This document shows, one piece after another, positions 34,210 to 46,700 of a stretch of DNA of 64,000 nucleotides (positions are counted from its first letter, which is position 1; the number at the start of each line of letters is the position of its first letter). A model generated the notes under the pieces. That model did not search any database. It saw nothing but the letters and a program-made list of their open reading frames with translations, and was not told the origin of the DNA. The DNA is from Diplosphaera chodatii. Its lineage: Eukaryota > Chlorophyta > Trebouxiophyceae > Prasiolales > Stichococcaceae. The DNA is taken from NCBI GenBank assembly GCA_032358165.1, contig JAALGY010000044.1, positions 842,570 through 906,569 of the forward strand, read 5' to 3'. A program made the position numbers and the translations under genes.

Positions 34210-36833
34210 TCAGGTCTTCGCTGCCGCGCCGCCTCCTGCTGGCAGCGCTGCAGATGCTGCTTTCGACTTCCCCTTCGTCTTCGCCGCCAAAGTCGCGGTG
34301 CAGTTCCGCACCCTGTCCCCCAGGAACATCATCTGCTCCGTCTCAACCACCTGCAGGCGCCCAACTACCCAAATACCCAACTGCTGCAGAAGGGATGAGC
34401 CTCAGGAGCGTGCGTCAACGTCGCTGTCCTGTTGACTCGCGCTCAGGTTGACAGGTGATGACTGAGGACTCGACCAATGCGCACCTTGTGCAGCACCAGC
34501 CAGGGTTTTGCGCTGCACAGGTCCCGCTCCACCCAGCCGTGCAGCTTGTAGTTGATGACGCCCGGCGACGGCGGCGGCTCGAAGCAGCACTCGTCCGCAA
34601 TGGTCCTGAACAAACATGCGCTAGGCTGAACACAGCTGCTGCTGCTGCCTCAAAAATAAAAGTGCCAGAGGAGCGCCAGAGTCTGTGCCATTCACAGCAT
34701 GTCGACTGATGAGCTCTCGTGGCCACATGACGTGCTCCTACTCGTTCACTATCCCTCCAGCTTTCGTGAAACAGGGCACACCTGAAGCGAGTCTGGTTGA
34801 TGTGGCGCAGGTCCCACGCCTGCAGCCAGTACCCGAAGGTGGCGTCCTCCACCGTGTACCGCTTCAGCCCCACCGTCTGCTGCGCCGTGATCAGCATCCT
34901 GCAGGGCGCCGACAGCAGTCTGCCCACGGCCAGCAGACACAGGACCTGCCATCCGGTTTTGAGGGAGATAACCTGCAACGCGGCCTCTGCAGTCGCGTCA
35001 TTGCCAGCCACTGCCGAAGCAGGAGCAGCACGGCATGAGAACACGAGTGATTGAATGAGATGCATGGGAGACCAGGGCCAGTCTCTGTGTCAACCCATGC
35101 GCACTTTGCATCAGCGTCACAACAGTCAGTGCGGACGCGCGCCTGGCGACGTCGTCCGAGATGACGTAGCCGCCGCCGACCATGTACTTGGGGTACTCCT
35201 GCAGCCCGGTGTGCGCGAAGAACTCGTCGCTGTTGTGCGGGTGCTCCGGCTTGCCGTGCGTCACGATGATGCGCTCCACCTGGGGGCAAAGCAGCAGCAC
35301 TTAGCACCTTCACAGGATGTCAGCAACTTCAGATGCCGCGGTTGGCACACCCGGCCACACAGCGGGCAGGTGGTGAGCTTCCAACAGGTGATATAGCGCC
35401 GCCCAATTGCTTAGGGTCAACGGCTCGCCTGGCAGCCCATGTACAGCGCCTCTCGCCGGCAGCCGGGGCTGCGGCACGCCTTCCGCAGCACGGCGGCCAG
35501 CGCCGGCACGTTCACGAAGCTGTCGTCGTCCGTCTGCGGTGGCGACGGCACACAGCACCGGCTCAGCAGCAGCGTTCCTGGAGGATACTTGCTACAGAAC
35601 AGACCGCCACAGGACAGCAGCAGTAGGCAGTGCCAAGCATCCTTGACACACCAGCTGCAGCAGTGGTGTAGGAATGCGGCCCACCGGCTGCAGACAGGAA
35701 AGCGGCGCCCACCTTCAGGACGAAGCTGAAGTCGTAGGTGGCCACCACGTGCTGGAACACCTTCAGGGTGGAGTCCCCGATGGTGCGGTAGTTCTGCTGG
35801 TTCGGCACGTCCAGCCACACGAAGTCGGACTGCGCCTCCAGCTCCGCCGCTGCAGGGCAGGTTGTGGTGTCGGCTGCTTCTGTATCAAATGATTGTACTG
35901 GACTGGCCATGGCATAGCCTGCATGGCGTCTGTATCTTGACAGTCATCTTGTGGCGTGGTCAGCGTGCGGGTCAGCACTTTTCCCCAAATCCAGCTGACC
36001 TGCGGGTGGGTCCACAGGCCCCTGGGACGCCACGAAGAAGCGCACCGCTGACTGCCCTGGCACCTGCAGCAGCCCGGTCGCGCGATGGCCACAACTCGAT
36101 GAGCCGGCTGATGCGGCGCTGGCATGGGCAAGGCGCATGGGCAGATCCTGCATGCACGGCGCAGCCTTTCGAGGTGCTGGACGCCACTGTTGCAAAGCAG
36201 AAGTGGTCACCTGGGCGGCGTCGGCCCAGGCGGCGCGCACCGCGCCGCGCCGGTTCCAGTTGTTGCGCGCCGATATGATGCCTGCAGACCGAGCAGACAC
36301 GCTGCCATGGTGGAGGTGCACCAGAGCGCGTCAGCGGCCCGTGACGCATGCTGCCCGCCGGCGTCCTGGTGCCATCTCACGGAGCGCGACACGCACCCAC
36401 AAACAGGAACAGGCGCTCCCGCCCGGCAGCGCGCCCGCCCAGCAGGCACTCGTCGAGCGCCGCGACGCCTCCGCCGGCGCCGTCCGCCAGCGCCCCGGCG
36501 CGGCCGCCGCCGGCGCCGCCGCGCCACAGCAGCCGCGCCGCCAGCGCGGCCGCCAGCAGCGCCAGGCCCGCGGCGGCCAGGCACACCAGCGCGCGCCGGA
36601 GGCCGGGGCGGCTGCGGGCCTTGGGCGCCGCCTGCGGGAGATTGAACAACTGCTACTGCATCATGAAAGGGCCGCTCTCCCCTTCAGAAACGGCTCCTGT
36701 TGCCAGCAGGAATGGATGCGCATGCCTGCGCCGCTGGCCGCGTCCACTGTGCTGATGCGCGGGCGGGCCGCACGCCCCTGACGCGGTCCAGCCTGTCCAC
36801 CTGGGGGTCAGCAGCGGGGCGTCTGTGAGTCAT
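34210..36833 (-). CDS. GT31-family beta-1,3-glycosyltransferase
   Basis: This is a type II membrane glycosyltransferase of family GT31 (beta-1,3-galactosyltransferase-like), expected in the Golgi. Ten exons (36801-36833, 36397-36631, 36211-36281, 36000-36063, 35713-35849, 35429-35533, 35143-35279, 34782-34898, 34485-34605, 34210-34350) give 386 residues in a closed frame. After MTHRRPAADPQ and a basic stretch comes one membrane anchor (ALVCLAAAGLALLAAALAA). The catalytic part has LFLFVGIISARNNWNRRGAV (the RRxAxRxTW-like start of GT31, here RRGAVRAAW), a donor-metal DxD motif in LKTDDDSFVNV, YPKYMVGGGYVISDD and VEDATFG (the EDV motif). The tail is Ala/Lys-rich, unlike the catalytic domain. Introns 6 and 7 need GC donors to keep frame and motif continuity. 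The exact acceptor sugar cannot be told from sequence. Confidence 0.88.
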
Positions 36834-37770
36834 GTCTTTGGAACCGGATGTGGGCTGGAGTTGAGGTTGCATGGTCAAGGACATCATGTGCATGTCAGGG
36901 TGCCGGAGGCCGCACTTTCCCACCACCCACAAAGCAGTGGCAGCGCAGGCTCACCGCCAGCAGTGGCATGCAGGATGCCGCCTCAACAGGCGTTCAAGCG
37001 GTAGGCTGTACGCCCTCCAAGGATGCTTTTGCGCCCCTCAGCACTTCAAAATGCCGCAGCGCAGGCGCGGCTGTGTAGGTGCGACGCCGTGAGGTTGCCG
37101 CAGAGCACCGGTTAGTTGAAGCTCCTTCACTTGCCCAGCGCTACAGCAGCTGGGGTGTTGTACCCGCTGTGCATGCTGCGTGCTGATCATGACAATCCGT
37201 GCGCAGCACCATGCGGAAGCATGCTGGGCAATACTGGGGCAGACAACAGAGCGCGAGCCAACAGCTGCTCGGTATTGTTAGCAGGTTGCAGCGTATTTGG
37301 TCGTCTGCATCTGAGAAAGCTGGATAAGTGCACTGCCTGCAGTCTGCAGAGGAGTCTGCGAGATCAGGCGGTGTTTAGAGTTCAACAGACGCGAGCGGCC
37401 CGTCAATAACCACGTCGGCTACTGCAAGCGCTGGTGGCACGATGATGCAGCTCCCCTGACTCGGTGCACACACGGCGTATTGTTGCATCCTGCAGGGTGC
37501 GGCCAGATTTCTTGGACCTGCACACATCAGCAGGGCTTGTGTATGCATCCAGGGACGTCCAGACTGCATCTGCTTTTGGTTGTCACATGGTCACACGTCC
37601 GTGCGGACTCATCGGCACATCTGACAGCTTACTGCAGGGCCACACTGCTGCGCGGCATGCAGGTGGCATGATTGCTCAAATTCGGGTGCAGCGACACGTA
37701 GTTGTCGCACTACAGCACATACCATGACCTGGCAAACGGCGTGACACCATCCGTGCTGTCACACGACACC
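36834..37770. promoter_or_regulatory. Divergent promoter interval, GT31 / ECM29
   Basis: These 937 bases lie between the start codons of GT31 (minus) and ECM29 (plus). The middle is clearly less GC-rich than the genes. Only short open frames without protein-like features occur. Individual promoter elements could not be assigned. Confidence 0.45.
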
Positions 37771-40700
37771 ATGGCCCAAGCCTCGGAGCAGGAGGAGGTG
37801 GCGGAGCTCGACCGCGTGCTGACGCGCCTGGCGCTCACGGAGGAAGACAAGCTGCAACAGGCAGGCTGGCCTGCTGGAAAGATCCGAGCGTTGTGCTTGC
37901 CTGCCAAACAGTTCCATGGACGCTGCCGGAACGAATGCGGTGCATCACGGGTGCACCGCTCGTGCAACGGCACGGTCGGCTGCGTCATGCCCGTGCCACA
38001 AGTCACATCCCGCTGTGCGTGACCCACAGTGCTGTAGGTTCGACGGGCTGCGCATGTAGCGCAGGTGCTGGCGCGCCTGCTGCCCCTGGCGCTGGAGCGC
38101 CTCGGCTCGCCGCACCAGGCCTCCCGCAGCAAGGCGGGTCCCGGCCGCTTCGCAATGCTGACACCATCTGCAAACCTCAAAATGCTTGACCACGGCTGCC
38201 ATGCAGCAAAACGATGAGAGGTCCATGCACACGTTTTGCGGTGAAACAGGTGCTGGAGATGCTGTCGCACATCAACAAACGAGTGAAGGGGCACCCCGGC
38301 ATCGGGCTGCCGCTGGGCGCGCTGGTGGCGCTGCACCAGAAGCCAAATGCGGCGCCCATGACCCGCAACTTCGCCCTGGTGTACGTCGAGATGGCCTTCG
38401 GACGCGCCACCCCTGACGACCGCCTGGCCGTGGTGCATCCCGAACATTGCTCTGGGCTTTGACCTACACCGTATGCCGCTGGAGACGGCATGCTGCACAA
38501 GGGCATCTGCATGTGCTTGGTGGTCTGGAGCACCCGGCGCCTGCAGGCCGTGCGCGACGCCGCTCCATCGCTGCTCCACCGCAGGTGCCGGCGCTGCTGC
38601 AGGGCGTGGCGGCCAAGCCGCCGCAGCAGCGCGACATGCTCCTGCGGCTGGCACTCGCGGGCCTCGCGCCCCTCGGCGGCAGCGCCGCCCCCCGCGCGGG
38701 CGGCCCAGAGGACGAGGCGGCGTTCGCCGCCAAGTACGCCTTCCTGAGCAGCGACGCGGACGCGGCAGCGTTCCTGGACTTTGCGCTGAAGCTGCTGCTG
38801 TACGCGCCGGCCGTCACGCCGCCGCCCCCGCGGCCGGCTGCCACAGGGCCGGCTGGGGCGGCGGGCTTGCTGCGGCCGCCGCCCCCGCCGACCGTCACGG
38901 CGGCGGCGGCGGGGGCGCCTGCGGCGGCGTCGCAGCCCGCACAGCTGCCGCCGCCGGGCCTGGCCCTCGCGGACCTGCCGCGTATTGAGGGGAAGGCGCC
39001 GCCAAAAGGTACACCCATCCGTATGTGATAAAGAGTCGATGTTGTTTGGCACTACTGCGCGTAGTCCGAGCCACGGTTGGAGTGTCCATCACAGCAGCTG
39101 GCTGGACGGCATCACACAGGGGAGGAGCTGACGCTGCGGCGGCTGGCGGTGCTCAACTTCAGCGCCGCGGCCGCGCTGCCGCCGGCGCAGGTGCTGCTGC
39201 ACTACCTGGTCGCCGCCTGCGACTCCGCGGACGCCGCCGGTGCGTGTTGATGAAAGTACTGCTAAATGCTTACATCGGCTTCGCAGATACGATGTAGCAA
39301 CAAGGCTTGGTGTGCAGCCTGTGCCCATGCAGTCATCTGTTGCCTCCTTGCTCAGTCGGGCAATGCTGCACATGGTATACCCCGGATTGTAGCTCGATCG
39401 TCACATCAGGCCGTGTCGCGGCGCGGGGGGAGGCGCTGCTGCGGAAGCGCTGCGGGGTGGACTCCTCCAAGCCGGCGGTGGACCTTGAGGATGCCGACAT
39501 GGTGGGCGCCAGGTTTAGGGTCTAGGCCACTCTGGCACGCTGTGCTGTGCTTTGATGCCCTAAGCACTGGGGCTGTGGCGTTGGTCAACAGCAATGCTGA
39601 TGCCCAGATGTCACAGCTCAGCGCTCTGCTGCGCTTACGACCGCTGGCCGACTGTGTCAATGCACGTGTGCTGATCTGCTGCAGGTGAAGCGGCTGTTCG
39701 CGCTGTTCCTGGGCAGCGGCAGCCCCGGGGCGCCGGCGACAGACGCCACGGTGGCGGCCGCGGCGCCGGCGCTGCAGGTCAGGCTGATGGGCCTGTTCTG
39801 CCGCAGCCTGGCCGCCGCCAACGCCTTCCCCCACACGCTGCAGGTCGGCTGAGCTGCCAACACCTTAATGTCTGCCGGTTGCAAGCAACTGTACTCACGA
39901 TACACCATGCGCGGATGCTGAGTCTGGAACGCCTTGAAACTGTGTCGCCATGCAGGGCACAAGCAAGGCATCGCATCCTTAGCACTGCAGCACGTGCTCG
40001 CAGGTCATATTTGCGTGCGTGTACGGCGCGGACACCACGCTGCGGCTGAAGCAGGCGGGCATGGAGTACGCTGTCTGGGTGTTCAAGCACGCGGCCGACG
40101 CGCAGCTGGCGCCGATGGCGCCCGTTGTGCTGCAGGGCCTCCTGCGCCTGCTGGACGCCGGTGCGGGCTCGCAGCTTCAGCGCTCACAGTCGTGCTGAAG
40201 GCGCTGGCGCCGGCCATGCTCCTGTGTTGTAATGTGGTGATGTGGCTGCTTCTGCCGCCAGCCCCGATTGAAGATGCCATGACATGCAAGCACCCTCAGT
40301 TCAGCAGTGCCAGCGAATCGGCCACTGATGAGTTTAACATGCTCAGTGATGCACTGCAAAGCGCAGAGTCCACAAGCGACGTGGCGGGCCGTGGGCTGCG
40401 CTCCTTCACGTACCAGGCGGTGGGGCAGCTGGCCTCGCGCACCCCGCAGCTGCTGGCGAAGGACGTGACCATCGCTGCACGCTTCTTCCAGGTGATTCGT
40501 GCCAATGTTGTTGTCGCCACCTGCAACCTGGGCGCGGTGCGTCTCGAGCCCGTCACACTTGCTCGTGCATCATCCTTCGGCACCACAACCGTGTTCGTCA
40601 TGCTGTCAAAATCATGTCAGCAGATTCCTGTTTGTGCCCGCCTTACACCCCAGGCGCTGGCAAGCGAGCCGCCGGGCGTGCGGGCGGCGGTGCAGGAGGC

Positions 40701-43700
40701 CGTCAGCGCCCTGGCGGCCGCGTACAAGGGCTGCACAGGTGACCGGCACTCACATGCGGCGTCGCGACTCGTCGCGAGCGGACAGCGGGCCGTCTGTGTG
40801 TAGTGAGAACGGCGGTGTCCTGATGCAGGGGAGGATGCACAGAGAGTGGAGGCGCTGCTGCTGGACAGCATCGCGGCGCCGGAGGACGCCAAGCGGCTGG
40901 CGGCGGCGCACTGGGCGACCCAGGTCCGCGTGCGCTGGCGGCTTCAAGCTCCCAACTTGTGAAGCAGCGTCAGCATGTGCCGCGGCTGTGGCATCTGGCG
41001 CGTCGTCTTGCGCCGCCTGCTGTGATGGCAACGGCTTTGGAGTGAGGCGACATGGGCTTCTGGCTGCAGCTGTACGCGTTTGACCATGTGCCGGCGCGCT
41101 ACATCGGCGTGCTGGCGGCCGGCGACGCCAGGCTGGCGGTGGCTGAGGCGGGCAGGGCCGCACTGCGGCCCCCGAAGCCCGCTGCTGCAGGTGGACTGAC
41201 ATGCAGCCATGCTTTGGTTGCGGTTGACCACTGGCCCGAAAGCCGCAGGCTTTGTATTGGGACCTGTCACTCGTTGGTGTGCCAAGTGTTCCTCGTTGTA
41301 ACTCTGCGCTTTGTAGCCCGCCGCAACTGCTGGCTTCCCAGGCTGCCACATGTGAGCAGCAGGTCACATTCTCCGACGCAGGCGCCGGCGCATCGGCGGC
41401 GGCCGCCCCCGCTGCGCACCCAGCCCTGGGCGACATGCTCAGCTTCGTGACCGCGCGCCACCCGCGGCTGGGCATGAAAGCAGATGCCGGGGAGGCGCTG
41501 GCGCTGCCGCCCGGCGCCATGTCGGCGCTGCTCGGCTTCCTGCGCACCTGCTGGAAGCAGCGCGCCGCGGGTGGGCAGGCGGCGGCGGGCGCGGACTTTG
41601 ACGCCTTTGCAGGCCTGCTGGAGCATGCGCTGGTGCGCGACGCGACGCCCGCGCTGCAGCTGGCCGCGCTGGAGGTGCTGCTGGAGGCGGCGGGCGGCCA
41701 CCCTGGGGCGTTCGCGGACCGCTACGGCGCCCGCCTGCCCTGGCTGCGGGGCTTCCTGTCGCACACCGCCGCCGCTGGTGCGGCCCTTTTACACTGGGTC
41801 TTCTTTACTTGGTGCGGTGATAGACTCCCGCTTCGGTGTGCTGACACACTTCTGCTGACTACATGTGTTCCGGCATTCGTAAGGCAACACAGCGAGCCTG
41901 CTTGATGCCGGCCGCAGTGCTGGGTTGTGAACATCCCCGCTGAAAACATGGTGCCTTGTTGGTACAGCGCGGGAGGCGGCCGCAAAGCTGTGCGGCATCG
42001 CGGCGGAGGGGCAGCCGGGCGGCGCGGTCGCGCAGCTGCTGCCGGAGCTGGCCGCCGTGTTCCTGGCGCCGGCCGCCGCGGCGGACGGCAAGGCCCGGAA
42101 GCCCGCTCGCTTCGAGGACCGCGACGGCGCCACGGCCGCGGCCGGCTACGTGCTGGCGCAGACCATGTCAGGTGTGAAGTGAATGATCACACTCATCAAG
42201 GACACTGATTTTCATGTATCAAACCAAGTCATGCTGCTGCACTGCGGATGCATGCCCGCACAGCAGGGCCGCATGCCTAGTTGTTGCACCCTGCGACATG
42301 CCTCCAGGTGCCTGCGAACCCATGCTCAGTTCAAGGACGTCTGTTTCATGTTCACAAACCCGGAACCTTTTGCAGGGCGCCCAGAGGTCGGTGCCGATGC
42401 CCAGCACGATGCGGCCGCGGCGCTGTTCGCAGCGCTGGCAGACTCTGACGCGCAGCTGGCGGCGGCGGCCGCGGCAGCCCTGGGGCATGCGGCCCTGCGG
42501 TGCGCCCTCGTCACACACGATACGCTCTGCTGGCTGCTGTGCGCCTGCTGTGGAGCGGCATCGCTGCGTTGCTTGTGTGTGAACCGAAGGCAGGTCCTGC
42601 CTGCGCTCCAAGTGCATCTTTCTGATGTGTCCAGAGGACCGCTGCCGCTGCCAGAAGGCACCGCAGCACAGCCCACAGAGCCAGATGCCGCTGCCGGTGG
42701 TGCTGATCAGGGGCCAGCCAAAACCGAAGCACCTGCGAATGGCGTCATGCCCATGGACTCGAGCGATGCAGCGCCGGCCGCACCAGCCGCTTCCGCGAGT
42801 GCGGGTGGCGGCACCGCAGCAGCCGCGCAAGCCACCCAGTGGGGCACCCTGCAGCGGATCGTGGGCCTCACCAAAGACCGTAACAACAAGGTGAGGCATG
42901 TCTGGTTAATGATCGTCTGCAGTATGAAGCCCTCAACTTACCCTCGAACCGATGTGCATGTGTCACCGCTGCAGCGCTGTGGTGTCGGCAGGTGGTGGTC
43001 TCGGCGGCGGCGGCCCTGGGGCATTTTGCGTCGTCCGCCCCCAGCGCCGCGCAGCTGTCCGCCGCCGTCGACGGCCTGTTCGGCCTGTCCGCCCACAAGG
43101 CGGAGGAGGTGCAGTTCGCTGTGGGCGAGGCGCTGTGCTTCGCGTTCGGAGGTGACTGCTTTGCCATGTGCTGATTTGCTCGGCGCAACTCGCAACGTTG
43201 CTGCGACGGGCTGCCTGCTCGTTGGTGATGAAACAACAGGAGAACTTGTACAGCACGGCTTCAGTTGGCAGCAAGACTTCTTCAGCACTGCAGACTGCTG
43301 AGCGTTGTGAAGTCTTAGGTTTGTGCGAGTCGGAAGATGGTCCTGGAGCGTCCCGTGCTGCTGCTGTCGCAGGCGTGCCAGTGACGCCAGACACCATCCT
43401 GCGCAGCGACTACAGCGGCCTGGTGGCCTGGCTGGCGGCCGCCGACGGCGACGCAGCGGCGGCGCCGGCGGCATCCGACGGCGGCCCGCACCCGCAGCCC
43501 ATGGAGCAGGATGCTTCTGGCGGCGCGGCGGGGGGTGAAGACTCCAGGGCGGCCGTGCGGCAGCGCATCCTGACAAAGATCATGGACGAGCTGATCTTCC
43601 ACGCCAGAGCAGAGGCGAGCAGCTGGTCCCTCACCTGTTCCTGCGTCATGTCGAACACAGCGACTACACCAACGCCAAACTGTATCAAGCTCAGCAGGCT

Positions 43701-46700
43701 GCACAGGCGCAAGTCGGCAGGTGGCAAAGCACTCACGTGGTGGTGCTGGGTTTGAACCCTGGACAGGTGCGCTGCGGCGCGTGCATCGCGCTCCTGTCGC
43801 TGGTGAGCTACACGGGCGGGCACCCCGCGCTGCGGCCCCGCCTGCCCGACATCCAGGTCCGTCTGTATGGCGACTGCCTGCCGTCAATTGCGGCATGTCA
43901 GAGCAGCACAGAGCACGGCTCGCAGGCAGTCATTGTGCGGCAACCCAGATCTGCAGTTACAGTCATCTTGCTGCTTGACTGCCCGGTTGCCTGAATACAG
44001 CTTGAAAGCGTTTGTGAGTGATGCAACCTGTGTAACCGGCAACCCACTGGCGCAGAGTGGCAACACTCCATGACCACTGCAGGAGGCGTTCAGCGGGCTG
44101 CTGGGCGATGCCAACGAGGTGACGCAGGAGATGGCGTCGCGCGGCATCAGCGCCGTGTACGCCATGTCCGACGACGCCGCGCGCAAGCAGCTGCTGGACG
44201 GCCTGGTCAGCACCCTGCAAGGTCAGAACGTTCGTGGGCAGCAGCCAGTCCTGCACAATCAGGGCGCTGATTCCTGCATCACTCCACCCGCCGCGTGTGT
44301 GTCTTGAGTTATGTGCTGCATGTTGGCAGTGGTCGTGTCAGGCAGGACCAGCAGGCCAGAGCGCGAGCAACAAGCATAGGATCCGAGGCCTGGCTGTCCC
44401 CCCCGGCAGGCGGCCCCCGCAAGCGGCGGGCGGTCAAGGTGGAGGGCGACACGCGCGTGTTCGCGGAGGGCGCGCTGCCGCAGGCCCCCGGCGGCGGGGC
44501 GCTCACCACCTACCGCGAGCTGTGCGGTGCGAAACATGCCCAAATTGCCGTCTTTCTGGTGTCAAGGCCGTTGCAAGCCTTGACGTGGTTCCCTATTTCG
44601 GTGTCTGCCTCCTGTCCCCGTAGAGGTGGCCAGCATCGCTACCATTCTTGGTCTCTGCAACCTCAGGGTCACTGCTCGCTGATGCAGGGCTTGCAAACGA
44701 CCTGGGGCAGCCGGACTTGGTGTACAAGGTGGGTGTGCTGGCCTTACAACAGCAGTGCTGGCGTCACAGCTGCTGCGTGCACTGCCTGCTGTGGGTCGGC
44801 AACGCACAACAAGACAGTCAGCGCGCCACCTGCAGTTCATGAACCTGGCGAACCACGCGGCGGCGCTCAACTCCTCCCGCGGCGCCGCCTTCGGCTTCGC
44901 CTCCATCGCCAAGCTGGCGGGCGAGCAGCTGGCGCCCTACGTGCCGCCGCTCATCCCCAAGCTGTACAGGTGCCGCACATCCACAAGGCAATGACACGTG
45001 GCATCTGGCGTGCAGCCGCCAGCAGCACCTGGAGCTGTTTCAATGCACGCCGCAGAGCGCAGGGTGCATGACAAGCGGCAGGCGGCCGCTCCGCTGGTCG
45101 CCTCCTGCAGTACAGCAGACGGTGGCGGCTCGACCGCCCTGCACAGACGCTGCTTCAGACGGCTGCACAGACTTCGGTTTGACCCGCCTCCCGCTGTCCG
45201 CTGACGCCGCGCAGGTACCAGTACGACCCCAACCCGCGGGTGCGCGAGGCGATGGGCGCCATCTGGCGGGCGCTGGTGCCGGAGCCCCGGGCCGCCGTGG
45301 ACGCCCACTGGGACGCCATCGCAGGTGGCACACCAGATCATATCTGTAATGGAGCAGTAGCTGACACAGAATGCAGCATAGGAACCTGAAACACAATGCA
45401 CTGTTGTCTACATGTGCAAGGCAAAGGGCATGCCAGTTCCAGAAAAGCTCATGGCCGCAGAACGAGGGCAGATGCAAGCTGCGGTCCACCTGTGGTGTTG
45501 AACTCAGGCGAGCTGCTGGGTGAGCTGGGCGGCCGGCTGTGGCGCAACCGCGAGGCCGCAGCCCTGGGACTCTCCGACCTGCTGCAGGTGCGGGTCACCC
45601 TGCCCAGCTGATGCAGCCGCCTGCAATGCAAGAGTATGTTGAGATCATCCACTTACAAGTCCACGAAACGACAGCAGAGCTCGGTCCAGTTGTTTCGGCG
45701 TGTGCCGAGACGCTGACCTGCTGGCCTGCAGGGCAGGAGGTGGCCGGACGTGCAGAAGCGCTTCCCGGACATGTGGGGCATGGCGCTGCGGGCGCTGGAC
45801 GACGTCAAGGAGTCGGTGCGTCACTCTTCACGGGCCGGGCTCAGGAGTCTGCAAGTCCTCCTGCTGCCCCAGCTGCCTCTGCATAGAGTGCAGCTGCCGC
45901 CTCCCGCTGGCCGTCCGAGCCCACACTGTCCAATGGGCTGCGCCAGGTGCGGGCGGCGGCGGTCACGCTGGCGCGGGCGCTGCGGGGTCTGACGCTGCGG
46001 GTGACGGACCGGGCGCAGAGCTCCGAGGGCGACGCCGCCGCCGCCGTCGCCGTCGCCCTGCCCCTGCTGCTGGACAAAGGCCTGGGCAGCGCTGTGCCGG
46101 AGGTGGCGGGCCTGGCGATGGACACGGTGGCGCAGATGGTGCGGCACGCGGGGCCAGCCGCCGTGCGGCCCCACCTCCCGCTGCTGGTCGCCTCGCTGCT
46201 GGAGTCGCTGTCCACGCTGGAGGTGTGGTTTGAACCTGGCTCACTGGCCTGCGGCTGTCTGCTAGAGGGTTGTTTGATCGGGCTGCTGTTTGCAGAGTAC
46301 GCAAGCGGGCAGCGGTGGCTGCTGCCAGTTTCTTGGGCCAAGCCAGAGACTGTCGTGCTGACTGCTGTTGCTGCATGCAGGCAGGCCTGGCAGGCAGCAC
46401 TTTGATGCGACGCCTGAGCAGCTGCTTTTCACATCTGCACTACGTCCCTTGACAGATCTCCATACATTCACACCCATGCACCACATACATGGTCAAAAGG
46501 CTCCACAGGTGACAAGCTTTGCAGCAACCAGGCTGTGGTCTGCGGACGCACAGGACAGCCGGCTGAACTACATCGAGCAGCACGCGGGGCGGCTGGGGCT
46601 GGACTCGGGGCGGCTGGAGGGCGCGCGCTTCTCCGCGGCCAGGGCCAGCCCCATGGGCGAGGCGCTGGACGCCGCCAGCGCCTACGTGGACGCCGCCGCG

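Noticed and set aside
43745..43765. GGGTTTGAACCCTGG string resembling a tRNA B box
   Set aside because: It lies in an ECM29 intron next to the acceptor. No A box at the right distance and no cloverleaf could be drawn around it.
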